Source: Elymus sibiricus (taxonomy: Eukaryota > Streptophyta > Magnoliopsida > Poales > Poaceae). From it: a stretch of DNA of 64,000 bases. The position numbers and the translations under genes were made by a program. How positions within the stretch are numbered: position 1 is the first letter of the stretch; each line of letters begins with the position of its first letter. The DNA is taken from positions 454,996,390 through 455,060,389 of the forward strand of contig CM077672.1 in assembly GCA_039707655.1 (NCBI GenBank). Direction: 5' to 3'. The notes under the pieces are model-generated. The model was not told the origin of the DNA. It saw nothing but the letters and a program-made list of their open reading frames with translations, and did not search any database. Shown here piece after piece: positions 25,066-37,059 of the stretch.

Positions 25066-25282
25066 GATTAAACAAACAAGGTAATGAGCATGCAAACAAG
25101 CAATCAAGAAAAAGGCAAACGGAAAATATTTTTGTATTTTTGTTAAAACTTTTTAGAAGTGGGGGAGATGAAAACGAGAGGCAAATGCAAATAAAGTAAA
25201 TGCAAGGAGATGAGAGTTTTATGCGTAGGTACTTGATAGATGTTGAAGATGTCTCTCCGGCAACGGTGCCAGAAATTCTTCC

Positions 25283-26851
25283 TGCTACTTGTGAGCTGCG
25301 TTGGTAATTCCCTCAAGAGGAAGTAAGATGCAGTACAGTAGAGATAAGTATTTCCCTCAGTTATGAAACCAAGGTTATCAATCCAGTAGGAGAATCACGC
25401 AACACCTCATTAGCAGCACCTGCACACAAAACAACAAATCCTTGCACCCAACGCAAACAAGGGGTTGTCAATCCCTCGGCGGTAAGTTGCAAGATTAAAT
25501 TGTATGTGATAGATAGATAGATTGAAACAAAAATACAAAATAAAATAAATAAAAGAAAAGTGCAAAAAATATTTTTAGGGTTTTAGTATATGATTTAGAT
25601 AGACCCGAGGGCCATAGTTGTCACTAGAGGCTTCTCGCAAGAAAATAGCATACGGTGGGTAAACAAATTACTGTTGGGCAATTGATAAAAAAGCAAATAA
25701 TCATGACGATATCCAAGGCAATGATCATGTATATAGGCGTCACGTCCGAGACAAGTAGACCGACTCCTGCCTGCATCTACTACAATTACTCCACACATCG
25801 ACCGCTATCCAGCATGCATCTAGTGTATTAACTCCATAGAGAACGGAGTAACGCCTTAAGAACGATGACATGATGTAGACAAGATAAACTCACGTATGAA
25901 TAAACCCCATCTTTTTACCCTTAATAGCAATGATACATACATGTCATTTCTCTTTTTGTCACTGGGATTGAGCACCGCAAGATCGAACCCATTACAAAGC
26001 ACCTCTTCCCATGGCATGATAAATCAATCTAGTTGGCCAAACCAAATCAATAGATCGGAGAAGAAATACGAAGCTATAATAATCATGCATAAAAGAGATC
26101 AGAGAAGACTCAAATAATATTCATGGATAATCTGATCATAAACTCACAATTCATCGGATCCCAACAAACACACCGCAAAAAGTGATTACATCGGATAGAA
26201 CTCCAAGAACATCGAGGAGAACATTGTATTGAAGATCAAAAAGAGAGAAGAAGCCATCTAGCTACTAACTATCGACCCGAAGGTCTGTGGTAAACTACTC
26301 ACACATCATTGGAAGGGCAGCAAGGTTGATGTAGAGCCCCTTCGTGATCGATTCCCCCTCCGGCGGAGTGCCGGAAAAGGCCTCCAGATGGGATCTCTCG
26401 AGAACAGAAACTTGCGGCGGCGGAAAAAGTATTTCGTGGACTCCCCTGAGGGTTTTTGATTTTTTGGGAATTTATAGTGGTGGAATTAGGTCAAACGGAG
26501 CTGGGGTGGGCCCACGAGGCACCAGGGCGCGCCTGCCCCCCCCCTCCCAGGCGCGCCCTGGTGGCTCGTGGCCACCTCCTCTGGCGTCTGGTCTTCTCCC
26601 GAAGCTTCTAGTGTTGTATATGTCCAGAAAAAAATCTCCGAAAAGTTTTGTGACATTTGGACTTCGTTTGGTATTGATTTTCTGTAGAACCAAAAACAGG
26701 CAGAAAACAGCAACTAGGACTGGGCACTAAGTTAATAGGTTAGTCCCAAAACATGATATATAATTGCTGTAAATGCATATAAAAACATCCAAGATTGATA
26801 ATATAACAGCATGGAACAATAAAAAATTATAGATACGTTGGAGACGTATCA
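25283..26851 (-). repeat. E1 5' LTR
   Basis: 1,569 bp, nearly identical to 19835-21394 (only a few percent differences by eye, including a C/G-run length change at 26530-26548). GC-rich hairpin at about 26512-26573; TATA-like sequence at about 26469-26476 on the minus strand. Confidence 0.92.
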
Positions 26852-26856
26852 CTGAG

Positions 26857-28587
26857 CCACAAATACTATGTCAGCTATATGATCATGCAAAGCAATATGA
26901 CAATGATGATGTATGTCATAGAAAAAAACGGAACGGTGGAAGTTGCATGGCAATATATCTCGGAATGGCTATGGAAATGCCATGATAGGTAGGTATGGTG
27001 GCTGTTTTGAGGAAGATATAAGGAGGCTTATGTGTGATAGAGCGTATCATATCACGGGGTTTGGATGCACCGGCGAAGTTTGCACCAACTCTCGATGTGA
27101 GAAAGGGCAATGCACAGTACCGAAGAGGCTAGCAAATTGCGGAAGGGTAAGAGTGCGTATAATCCATGGACTCACATTAGTCATAAAGAACTCACATACT
27201 TATTGTGAAAGTTTATTAGCCCTCGAAGCAAAGTACTACTACGCATGCCCCTAGAGGGTTAGATTGGTAGGACAAGGTCCATCGCTCGTCCCCGACCGCC
27301 ACTCATAAGGTAGACAATCAATAATAAATCATGCTGCAACTTCTTAGCATAACGACAGATCATACGTGCATGCTTCGGGAATCATAAACCTTAACACAAT
27401 TATTCTTACTAAACCACAATTATCTACTAATATCTCCCCCATATTACCATCTTAATATCGCAAAACTATTGCAAGGAATCAAATTTATTATATTCAGTGA
27501 TCTACATGAAAGTTTTTATTATATCCTTCTTGAATACCTATCATATTAGGACCAAATTCATAACCCGTGCATATTACCATTGCTATCATGAGACTCTCAA
27601 AAAGATATAAGTGAAGCATGAGAGTGCAACTATTTCTTTAAAATATCATCACCGCCGTGCTCTAAATGATATAAGTGAAGCACTAGAGCAATTGCTTAGC
27701 TCAAAAGATATAAGTGAAGCACATAGAGTATTCTAACAAATCACGAATAATGTGTGTCCCTCTCAAAAAGGTGTGTTCAGCAAAGATGATTGTGACAAAC
27801 TAAAAAGCAAACAAAAGCAAACAAACTATATCACAAGACGCTCCAAGTAAAACACATATCATGTGATGAATAAAAATATAGCTCCAAGTGAGTTACCGAT
27901 AGATTGTAGACGAAAGAGGGGATGCCTTCCGGGCATCCCCAAGCTTAGACGCTTGAGTCTTCCTTGAATATTGCCTTGGGGTGCCTTGGTCATCCCCAAG
28001 CTTAGGCTCTTGCCGCTCCTTTTTCCTTTATCCATCGTAGTCTCACCAAAAACTTGAAAACTTCAGCACACAAAACTCAACAGAAACCTCGTAAGATCCG
28101 TTAGTATAACAAACAAATCTTTAACTTTAGGTACTATAGTAAATTGATTCATATTTAATATTGGCATAATGCTACTGTACTCCAACTTCTCCATGACTCA
28201 TACCCCCCGATACGATCCATAGATTCATCAAAATAAGAAACTATGCAACAAAAACAGAATCTGTCTAAAACAAAACAGTCTGTAAAGATCTATTTAAAAT
28301 CCATACTTATGTAACTCCAAAAATTCTGAAAAATTAAGGCAACGTGGAAAATTCATATAACAATACTGTGTAAAAATTTCAGATTTTTCTGACGCTCCAG
28401 TACATAATTAAAAATCCAGAACTGGACGCAAAACGTTCTGTTTTCCAAACAGCATCAATTACTATAAGATCATAAGAAGCATTATCACCCCAATCATGAT
28501 CATTGCAATAAGTAGTGGACATAACAAAATTTTCATCCCCAAGCTCGTAGCTTTGCACATAATTAGCACAATTGACATTAATAGAAT
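26857..28587 (-). other. E2 internal non-coding region between E1 and the orphan ORF
   Basis: Continuation of E2's 3' non-coding sequence after E1. It aligns by eye with the equivalent parts of E1 (about 22200-23900) and E3 (about 42900-44500), including the CATCCCCAAGCTTAG motifs near 27934-28001 and the hairpins at 27593-27690. Confidence 0.75.
27593..27690. repeat. Hairpin pair in the E2 3' non-coding region
   Basis: Two 33-base units, each with perfect 7-bp stems and a 19-base loop: 27593-27625 (ACTCTCA/TGAGAGT) and 27658-27690 (TGCTCTA/TAGAGCA). The loops share GATATAAGTGAAGCA. A third motif copy near 27697-27730 keeps the loop but pairs poorly. Confidence 0.75.
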
Positions 28588-29316
28588 TTATAATAACATC
28601 ATTGCAATCATGCTATCATTCAAGGAGCTATCAAGTATGGGTGCTATAGCAATAATTTCATTTTTAACATAAGGAACTATAGCAAGTTCATCTCTATAAG
28701 CATCATTAATATTGGCATCATGGCCATAAGAATAGCAAGCATCACATTCATCAACATGGGATATTTCAATCAAATCAACGGAATCATAATTATCTATGGA
28801 TTCATGCATATCATTATTTTCTTCCAAAGTAGGAGACATCCTCTCAATAAATTCATTAACATAGGCATTAGGAGCATATTTTTCATAGCAATATTTAAGT
28901 ATGTCAAAATTTTCAGATTTGTAGAGAGTAATATCATACTTTTCAATTAAAGAAGCAACTTCATAAGCACCCTTAAAAGCAACAAATTCTTCAATTTGTT
29001 CGATATCATAGTAACTATAAACACCCTTGGCATAAGAAGATAAGATTTCATTATCATTAAACTCACATAGGTAGGGAAGGTGTTTTTTATTGTTCTTAGA
29101 GCAACAAGTAAAATCATAAATTTCACATAGATTCCAAGCATAGCATAGCAAACAATTTATTTGATTCCATAAGAGTCTCCCTTTTTGAGACAAACGGTGA
29201 CGCACAAAATGAGCATGCTCATCTAAGGATTTTCCCTCAACTAAACTAGTTGGGATTTTGGCACGAGCACAAATGGATCGAAGATGATCCAAGTAGAAAA
29301 CCTTAAGGTGATCCAT
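28588..29316 (-). CDS. Orphan ORF of E2 (242 residues), unknown function
   Basis: It lies downstream (in element sense) of the primer-binding site, where gag would be expected. The protein starts MDHLKVFYLDHLRSICARAK and is acidic, with many Tyr, Asp and Asn residues in its C-terminal half. I see no retroviral gag helix-rich core, zinc knuckle, protease or polymerase motif. The frame is uninterrupted for 729 bases in AT-rich sequence, so it may have been under constraint. It could be a highly diverged gag or a captured host sequence. Reading beyond the stop suggests continued protein-like sequence (to about 28440) in other frames, so the original protein may have been longer. Confidence 0.45.
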   Translation of the reverse strand: MDHLKVFYLDHLRSICARAKIPTSLVEGKSLDEHAHFVRHRLSQKGRLLWNQINCLLCYAWNLCEIYDFTCCSKNNKKHLPYLCEFNDNEILSSYAKGVYSYYDIEQIEEFVAFKGAYEVASLIEKYDITLYKSENFDILKYCYEKYAPNAYVNEFIERMSPTLEENNDMHESIDNYDSVDLIEISHVDECDACYSYGHDANINDAYRDELAIVPYVKNEIIAIAPILDSSLNDSMIAMMLL

Positions 29317-29545
29317 AGTATCTTAAATTTTTCTTTTTACTTTCTGTTCTTGAGTGTTTGACATGAAGGCAATAAAAGCAAGTAAGCAAGCAAACAAGCA
29401 AATAAAAATATTTTTGTGTTTTTGTAAAAAAAAAATAGAAGTGGGGGAGATGAAAACGAGAGGCAAATGCAAATAAAATGAAAATAAAATAAATGCAAGT
29501 GGTTGATAGTTTGTGCGAAGGTACTTGGTAATTTTGATGATGTCT

Positions 29546-29562
29546 CCCCGGCAACGGCGCCA
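29546..29562 (-). other. E2 primer-binding site
   Basis: On the minus strand this reads TGGCGCCGTTGCCGGGG, about 10 bases inside the 5' LTR. TGGCGCCGTTGCCGGGGA-type sites are usual in Triticeae Gypsy elements of this group. Confidence 0.85.
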
Positions 29563-30604
29563 GAAATTCTTCCTGCTACTTGTAGTCTGCGTTGGTAATT
29601 CCCCGAAGAGGAGAGGATGATGCAGTACAGTAGAGATAAGTATTTTGCTCAGTTAAGAACCAAGGTTATCAATCCAGTAGGAGAACCAAGCAAAATTCCG
29701 TTAAGCGCACCCGCACACACAAGAGCAAGCGTTTGCACCCAATGTAAATAAGAGGGTTGTCAATCCTCTTAGCGGTTATTTGCAAGGATTAAATCTTATA
29801 AAGGTAAATAGATAAACTAAAACACTAATTAAAATAAAAGTAAATAAATTGTAGCAAGGTATTTTTAGGTTTTTTATATGATAAAGATAGACCCGAGGGG
29901 CATAGTTTTCACTAGAGGCTTCTCTCTCGAGCACAGAAACATACGGTGGGTAAACAAATTACTGTTGGGCAATTGATAGAAAAGCAAATAATTATGACGG
30001 ATTCATGGCAATGATCATGTATATAGGCATCACGTCCGAGACAAGTAGACCAACTCCTGCCTGCATCTACTACTATTACTCCACTCATCGACCGCTATCC
30101 AGCATGCATCTAGATTATTAAGTTAATAAAAACAGAGTAACGCCTTAAGCAAGATGACATGATGTAGAGAAGCAAATTCAAGCAATATGAATAAACCCCA
30201 TCTTTTTATCCTTAATGGCAACAATACAAATACGTGTCATGTCCCCTTTTGTCACTGGGATTGAGCACTGCTACTTGTGAGTTGCGTTGGTAATTCCCTG
30301 AAGAGGAAGGGAGATGCAGTACAGTAGAGATAAGTATTTCCCTCAGTTATGAAACCAAGATTATCAATCCAGTAGGAGAATCATGCAACACCTCATTAGC
30401 AGCTCCTGCACACAAAACAACAAATCCTTGCACCCAACGCAAACAAGGGGTTATCAATCCCTCGGCGGTAAGTTGCAAGATTAAATTGTATGTGATAGAT
30501 AGATAGATTGAAACAAATATTTTTAGGGTTTTAGCATATGATTTAGATAAACCCGGGGGCCATAGTTTTCACTAGAGGCTTCTCTCAAGAAAATAGCATA
30601 CGGT

Positions 30605-32109
30605 TGATACGTCCATTTTGCATCATGTTTTGCTACTGTTATTTATAGTGTTTTTGATCAATATAACACTTTGTGGAGAAATTCTAATGCCTTTTCTCTC
30701 TTAATATGCAAGATTTACACAAGGAGGGAGAATGCCGGCAGCTGGAATTCTGGACCTGAAAAAGCTATGTCAGAGATACCTATTCTGCACATCTCCAAAT
30801 GAGCTGAAATTTCAGGGAGAATTATTTTGGAATAAATAAAAAATACTGGAATGAAGAAGTACCAGAGGGGGCCACCCAGGTGCCCACGAGGCACCAGGGC
30901 GCCCCCCCCCCAGGCGCGCCCTGGTACCTCGTGGGGCCCCTGGCCAGCCTCTGGCCCCCATTTTCTGGTATATAAGTCATTTTGCCCTAGAAAAAATATA
31001 GAGAAGACTTTCGGGATGGTGCGCCGCCATCTCTAGGTGGAACTTGGGCAGGAGCACTTTTGCTCTCCGGCGGAGAGATTCTGCCGGGGATACTTCCCTC
31101 TGGGAGGGGGAAATCGTCGTCATCGACATCACCAGCGATCCTCTCATCGTGGGAGGACTAATCTTCATCAACATCTTCACCAGCACCATCTCATATCAAA
31201 CCCTAGTTCATCTCTTGTATTCAATCTTTGTCTCAAAACCTCAGATTGGTACCTGTGGGTTGCTAGTAGTGTTGATTACATCTTGTAGTTGATGCTAGTT
31301 GGTTTATTTGGTGGAAGATTATATGTTTAGATCTATTATGCTATTCAATCCCTCTTTGATCTTGGATATGAACATGATTTGTGAGTAGTTACTTTTGTTC
31401 TTGAGGACATGGGAGAAGTCTTGTCATAAGTAATCATGTGAATTTGGTATTCGTTCGATATTTTGATGACATGTATGTTGTTGATTCTCTTAGTGGTGTC
31501 ATGTGAACGTCGACTACATGACACTTCACCATCTTTGGGCCTAAGGGAATGCATTGTGGAGTAGTAACTAGATGATGGGTTGCTAGAGTGACACAAGCTT
31601 AAACCCTAGTTTATGCGCTATTCCGTAAGGGGCTGATTTGGATCCATATGTTTAATGCTATGGTTAGAGTTATCTTAATTCTTCTTTCGTAGTTGCGGAT
31701 GCTTGCGAGAGGGGGTAATCATAAGTGGGAGGCTTGTTCAAGTAAGAACAGCACCCAAGCACCAGTCCACCCACATATCAAATTATCAAAGTAGCGAACG
31801 CGAATCAAACAAACATGATGAAAGTGACTAGATGAAATTCCCATGTGTCCTCAAGAACGCTTTACTTACTATAAGAGATCGTTCTGGCTTGTCCTTTGCG
31901 GGCCAACTTGCTGCACTCTTTGTTACTATTGTTACTTGTCACTTGTTACAAATTATCTTGCTATCAAACTACTCGTTACCGATAATTTCAATGCTTGCAG
32001 AAAATACCTTGCTGAAAACCGCTTGTCATTTCCTTCTGCTCCTCGTTGGGTTCGACACTCTTACTTATCGAAAGGACTACGATTGATCCCCTATACTTGT
32101 GGGTCATCA
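30605..32109 (+). repeat. E4 5' LTR
   Basis: 1,505 bp, TGATACGTCCATTTTGCATC ... TTGTGGGTCATCA. GC-rich hairpin at 30883-30935, TATA box TATATAAG at 30969-30976, about 34 bases beyond the hairpin. Transcription would start shortly after about 31000. Confidence 0.95.
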
Positions 32110-32120
32110 AGACTCTTTTC

Positions 32121-32137
32121 TGGCGCCGTTGCCCGGG
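32121..32137 (+). other. E4 primer-binding site
   Basis: TGGCGCCGTTGCCCGGG, 11 bases downstream of the 5' LTR, the same type of site as in E1 and E2. Confidence 0.88.
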
Positions 32138-32215
32138 AGTGAAGCGCCTTTGGTGAGTGAAATTTGGTAAGGAAATATTTATATTATGTACTGAAATTTT
32201 CTGTCACTTGTCACT

Positions 32216-33430
32216 ATGGAATGTAATCCTTTGAGGGGTTTGTTCGGGGTATCTTCACCTCGACCGGAAACACAAATAGTTGCTCCTCAACCTACTGCAC
32301 CTACTGAAAATATTTATTATGAAATTCCTCCTGGTATGATAGAGAAACTTCTGGCTAATCCTTATGCAGGAGATGGAACGGTACATCCTGATATGCACTT
32401 GATCTATGTGGATGAAATTTGTGGATTGTTTAAGCTTGCAGGTATATCTGGAGATGGAGTTAAGAAGAAAGTATTCCCTTTATCTTTGGAGGGAAAGGCA
32501 TTAATGTGGTATAGGCTATGTGATGATACTGATACATGGGACTGGAACCGATTGAAACTAGAATTCCATCAGAAATTTTATCCTATGCATTTGGTTCATC
32601 GTGATCGGAATTATATATATAATTTTTGGCCTCGTGAAGGAGAAAGCATCGCTCAAGCTTGGGGGAGGCTTAAGTACATGATGTACACATGCCCCAATCA
32701 TGAGCTCTCAAAAGAAATTATCTTACAAAATTTTTATGCTCGGCTTTCTCATGATAATCGAACTACGCTCGATTATTCTTCGGCTGACTCCTTTATGAAG
32801 AAAACTATTGAATTCAGATGGGATCTTCCGGAAAGAATTAAACGCAACTCTGAAGATTGGGAACTCAACAAAGGTAATGAGTCAGGTATAATACTTAAGT
32901 TCGATTGTGTTAAATCTTTTATGGCTACCGATGCTTTTCATAAGTTTAGCACTAAATATGGACTTGACCCTGAGATAGTAGCTTCCTTTTGTGAATCATT
33001 TGCTACTCATGTTGATCTCCATAAGGAGAAGTGGTTTAAATATCATCCCCCTGTTAAAGAAAATATTGAGGAACCCGCTAGTGTTAAAGAAGAAACAATT
33101 GTTTACCATCTTGATCCAGTTGTGCCTACTGCTTATATTGAGAAACCACCTTTTCCTGTTAGGATTAAGGAACATGCTAAAGCTTCAACCGTGGTTAACA
33201 AAAGTAATATTAGAGCACCTAGACCCTCTGAACAAATTAAAGTTGAACCTGATGTTGTTATGGTTAAAGATCTCTCAGTCGATAATATAGATGGGCATGT
33301 TATTTACTTTTGTGAGGAGGCTGCTAGAATTGCTAAACCTGTTAGAAATGAACAAGATAAGTTAGAAAAGAACAAGCCCGTAGTTGGTGGTATGTTAAGA
33401 TTGGAGATCATTGCCTGTTGTTTCTGTTAA
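32216..33430 (+). pseudogene. E4 gag, C-terminus altered by a frameshifting insertion
   Basis: The start codon at 32216 follows the primer-binding site in good context (CACTATGG). The Retrotrans_gag core is visible at about residues 75-180: LEGKALMWYRLC, WDWNRLKLEFHQKFYP and EIILQNFYARL. No zinc knuckle is seen, as is usual for this Gypsy group. The frame is intact for about 392 codons. Then a 19-base insertion at about 33394-33412, copied from sequence immediately downstream (33427-33445), throws translation into a stop at 33428-33430. Without it gag and protease appear to be one continuous frame. The gag protein would form the cytoplasmic virus-like particle. The N-terminal 390 residues could still be produced. 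Confidence 0.85.
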
Positions 33431-36400
33431 GATTGGAGATCATTGCTATCACGGTTTGAGTGATATGGGTGCTAGTGTGAGTGATATTCCATTTTCTCTA
33501 TATCAAGAAGTAATGCATGATATTGCACCTGTTGAGATTGAAGATATTGATGTTACTATTAAGCTTGCTAATAGAGATACTATTGCACCACTTGGGATTG
33601 TTAGAGATGTTGAAGTCTTGTGTGGTAAAATCAAATACCCTACTGATTTCTTAGTACTTGGTTCACAACAAGATATTTTTGTCCCATTATATTTGGTAGA
33701 CCTTTCTTGAATACCGTTAATGCTGAAATTGATTGTGTTAAAGAAAATGTTCGAGTCAAGTTTGGTGATATATCTCATGTATTTAATTTCTCCAAGTTTC
33801 GTAAACAACCTCATGATAAAGAATTGCCTAGTAAATATGAAATTATTGGTCTTGCTTCTATTGCCGTACCTCCTACTGATCCGTTAGAACAATATTTGCT
33901 AGACCATGAAAACGATATGCATATGAATGAAAGAAACGAAATAGATAAGATGTTCTTTGATCAACCACCTATCATTAAACATAATTTGCCTGTTGAAACT
34001 CTTGGAGGCCCTCCTTCACCTAAAGGTGACCCTGTGTTTGAATTGAAGCAATTGCCTGATACATTGAAATATGCTTATCTTGATGAAAAGAAGATATATC
34101 ATGTTATTATTAGTGCTAACCTTTCAGCGCATGAAGAAAAGAGATTACTAAAAACTCTAAGGAAGCACCGAGCTGCTATTGGATATACTCTTGATGATCT
34201 TAAGGGCATTAGTCCCACTCTATGTCAGCACAAAATTAATATGGAGCCTGATGCTAAACCAGTTGTCGACCACCAACGACGATTAAATCCTAAGATGAAA
34301 GAGGTGGTAAGAACTGAAATATTAAAGCTTCTGGAAGCAGGTATAATCTATCCCATAGCTGATAGTAGATGGGTAAGTCCCGTTCATTGTGTCCCTAAGA
34401 AAGGAGGTATTACCGTTGTTCCTAATGATAAAAATGAACTCATTCCACAAAGAATTGTAACTGGTTATATGATGGTAATTGACTTTAGAAAATTAAACAA
34501 AGCTACTAGAAAAGATCATTACCCCTTACCTTTTATTGATCAAATGTTAGAAAGACTGTCTAAGCATACACACTTTTGTTTTCTAGATGGTTATTCTGGT
34601 TTTTCTCAAATACCCGTATCACAACCCGATCAAGAGAAAACCACCTTCACTTGTCCTTTTGGAACTTATGCTTATAGACGTATGCCTTTTGGTTTATGCA
34701 ATGCACCTGGTACCTTTCAAAGATGTATGACTGCTATATTCTCTGACTTTTGTGAAAAGATTGTTGAGGTGTTCATGGATGATTTCTCCATTTACGGAAC
34801 CTCTTTTGATGATTGCTTAAGCAACCTTGATCGAGTTTTGCAGAGATGTGAAGAAACTAATCTTGTCTTGAATTGGGAGAAGTGCCACTTTATGGTGAAT
34901 GAAGGCATTGTCTTGGGGCATAAAATTTCTGAAAGAGGTATTGAAGTTGATAAAGCTAAGGTTGATGCTATTGAGAAAATGCCATGTCCTAAAGATATTA
35001 AAGGTATAAGAAGTTTCCTTGGTCATGCTGGTTTCTATAGGAGATTTATTAAAGACTTCTCTAAAATTTCTAGGCCTCTTACCAATCTTTTGCAAAAAGA
35101 TGTTCCATTTGTTTTTGATGATGATTGTCTAGAAGCCTTTGAAACACTTAAGAAAGCCTTAACCACTGCACCTATTGTCCAACCACCTGATTGGAACTTG
35201 CCTTTTGAAATTATGTGTGATGCTAGTGATTATGCTGTTGGTGCTGTTCTAGGATAGAGAGTTGATAAGAGATTAAATGTTATTCATTATGCTAGTAAAA
35301 CTCTAGACAGTGCCCAAAGAAATTATGCTACTACTAAAAAGGAATTTCTAGCAGTTGTGTTTGCATGTGATAAATTCAGATCTTACATAGTTGATTCTAA
35401 AGTAACTGTTCACACCGATCATGCTGCTATTAAATATCTTATGGAAAAGAAAGATGCTAAACCTAGACTCATTAGGTGGGTTTTATTGCTACAAGAATTT
35501 GACTTGCATATTACTGATAGGAAGGGAGCTGAGAATCCCGTAGCAGATAATTTGTCTAGAATGGAAAATGTTCTTGATGACCCACTACCTATTAATGATG
35601 ATTTTCCTGATGAACAATTAGTTGTCATAAATGCTTCTCGTAATACTCCATGGTACGCGGACTATGCTAATTACATTGTTGCTAAATACATACCACCTAG
35701 TTTCACATACCAACAAAAGAAAAAGTTCTTCTTTGATTTAAGACAATACTTCTGGGATGACCCACATCTTTATAAAGAAGGAGTAGATGGTATTATTAGA
35801 CGTTGTATACCTGAGCATGAACAGGAACAAATCCTATGGAAGTGTCATTCCGAAGCTTACGGAGGACACCATGCGGGAGACAGAACTGCACACAAGGTAT
35901 TACAATCTGGTTTTTATTGGCCTACTCTTTTCAAGGATGCTCGTAAGTTTGTCTTATCTTGTGATGAATGTCAAAGAATTGGTAATGTTGGTAGACGTCA
36001 AGAAATGCCTATGAACTATTCACTTGCTGTTGAACCATTTGATGTTTGGGGATTTGATTATATGGGACCTTTTCCTAAATCCAATGGGTATACTCATATT
36101 TTAGTTGCTGTTGATTACGTTACTAAGTGGGTAGAAGCTATTCCAACTAGTAGTGCTGATCATAACACTTCTATTAAAATGCTTAAAGAAGTTATTTTCC
36201 CAAGGTTTGGAGTCCCTAGATATTTGATGATTGATGGTGGTTCACATTTTATTCATGGTGCATTCCGTAAATTGCTCGCTAAATATGATGTGAACCATAG
36301 AATTGCATCTCCTTATCACCCTCAAACTAGTGGTCAAGTTGAATTGAGCAACAGAGAAATAAAATTAATTCTGCAGAAAACCGTTAATAGATCTAGAAAG

Positions 36401-37033
36401 AATTGGTCTAAGAAACTTGACGATGCATTATGGGCTTATAGAACTGCTTATAAAAATCCTATGGGTATGTCTCCTTACAAAATGGTTTATGGAAAAGCAT
36501 GTCATTTACCTCTTGAGTTAGAACATAAAGCATATTGGGCAATTAAAGAACTGAATTATGATTTTAAACTTGCCGGTGAAAAGAGGTTATTTGATATTAG
36601 CTCATTAGATGAATGGAGAACCCAAGCTTATGAAAATGCCAAATTATTTAAAGAAAAAGTTAAAAGATGGCATGATAGAAGAATTCAAAAACGGGAATTT
36701 AAAGTAGGTGAGCAAGTTCTATTGTACAATTCTCGTTTGAGATTCTTTGCAGGAAAAATTCTCTCTAAATGGGAAGGACCGTATATCATCGAAGAAGTTT
36801 ATCGCTCCGGAGCCATCAAAATAAATAACTCTGAAGGCACTAATCCGAGAGTGATGAATGGGCAAAGAATTAAGCACTATATTTCAGGTACCCCCATTAA
36901 TGTTGAAACTAATATTATTGAAACAATTACACCGGAGGAATACATAAAAGAGAGACCTCCCGGAACACTCCAGAACCCTGAAAAGGAAGAGGTATGTGAT
37001 ACGGTAAGTAAACCGACTCCAAAAATTCCATAA
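33411..37033 (+). pseudogene. E4 pol: protease, reverse transcriptase, RNase H, integrase; two lesions
   Basis: Order: protease (33411-33680) with a variant active-site motif SDMGASVSDIPFSL; a one-base loss in a T run at 33676-33680 shifts frame before GRPFLNT. Then 33682-35254: reverse transcriptase, with VIDFRKLNKAT, LDGYSGFSQIPV, FGLCNAPGTFQRCM and the catalytic VFMDDFSIYG (about 34770-34800), and the start of RNase H (FEIMCDASDYAVGAVLG). TAG at 35255-35257 replaces an expected Gln codon; the same frame continues (RNase [15 protein letters not shown]). Integrase zinc site H...H...C-x2-C at about 35850-35970 and the DDE core: D in GFDYMGPF (~36055), D in MIDGGSHF (~36230) and E in [10 protein letters not shown] (~36340). 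C-terminal domain near 36710-36830; stop at 37031-37033. Catalytic residues all persist. Confidence 0.93.
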
Positions 37034-37059
37034 AAATATTTTCTGTCAGTTTTGGAATA

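Larger units (their letters stand above)
19835..26851 (-). mobile_element. E1: complete non-autonomous Gypsy-type retrotransposon inside E2
   Basis: A perfect CTGAG duplication flanks it (19830-19834 and 26852-26856). 3' LTR 19835-21394, internal 21395-25282, 5' LTR 25283-26851. The primer-binding site on the minus strand (25255-25271) reads TGGCACCGTTGCCGGAG, a variant of the usual site. It carries only a gag C-terminal/protease remnant (23915-25065), so it would need enzymes from an autonomous relative. The long 3' non-coding region (21395-23914) contains the hairpin array. Sabrina- or WHAM-like families fit this description, but the name is uncertain. Confidence 0.93.

Noticed and set aside
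32991..33290. Plus-strand frame of 99 codons inside E4 gag
   Set aside because: Leu-rich out-of-frame shadow of the gag frame.
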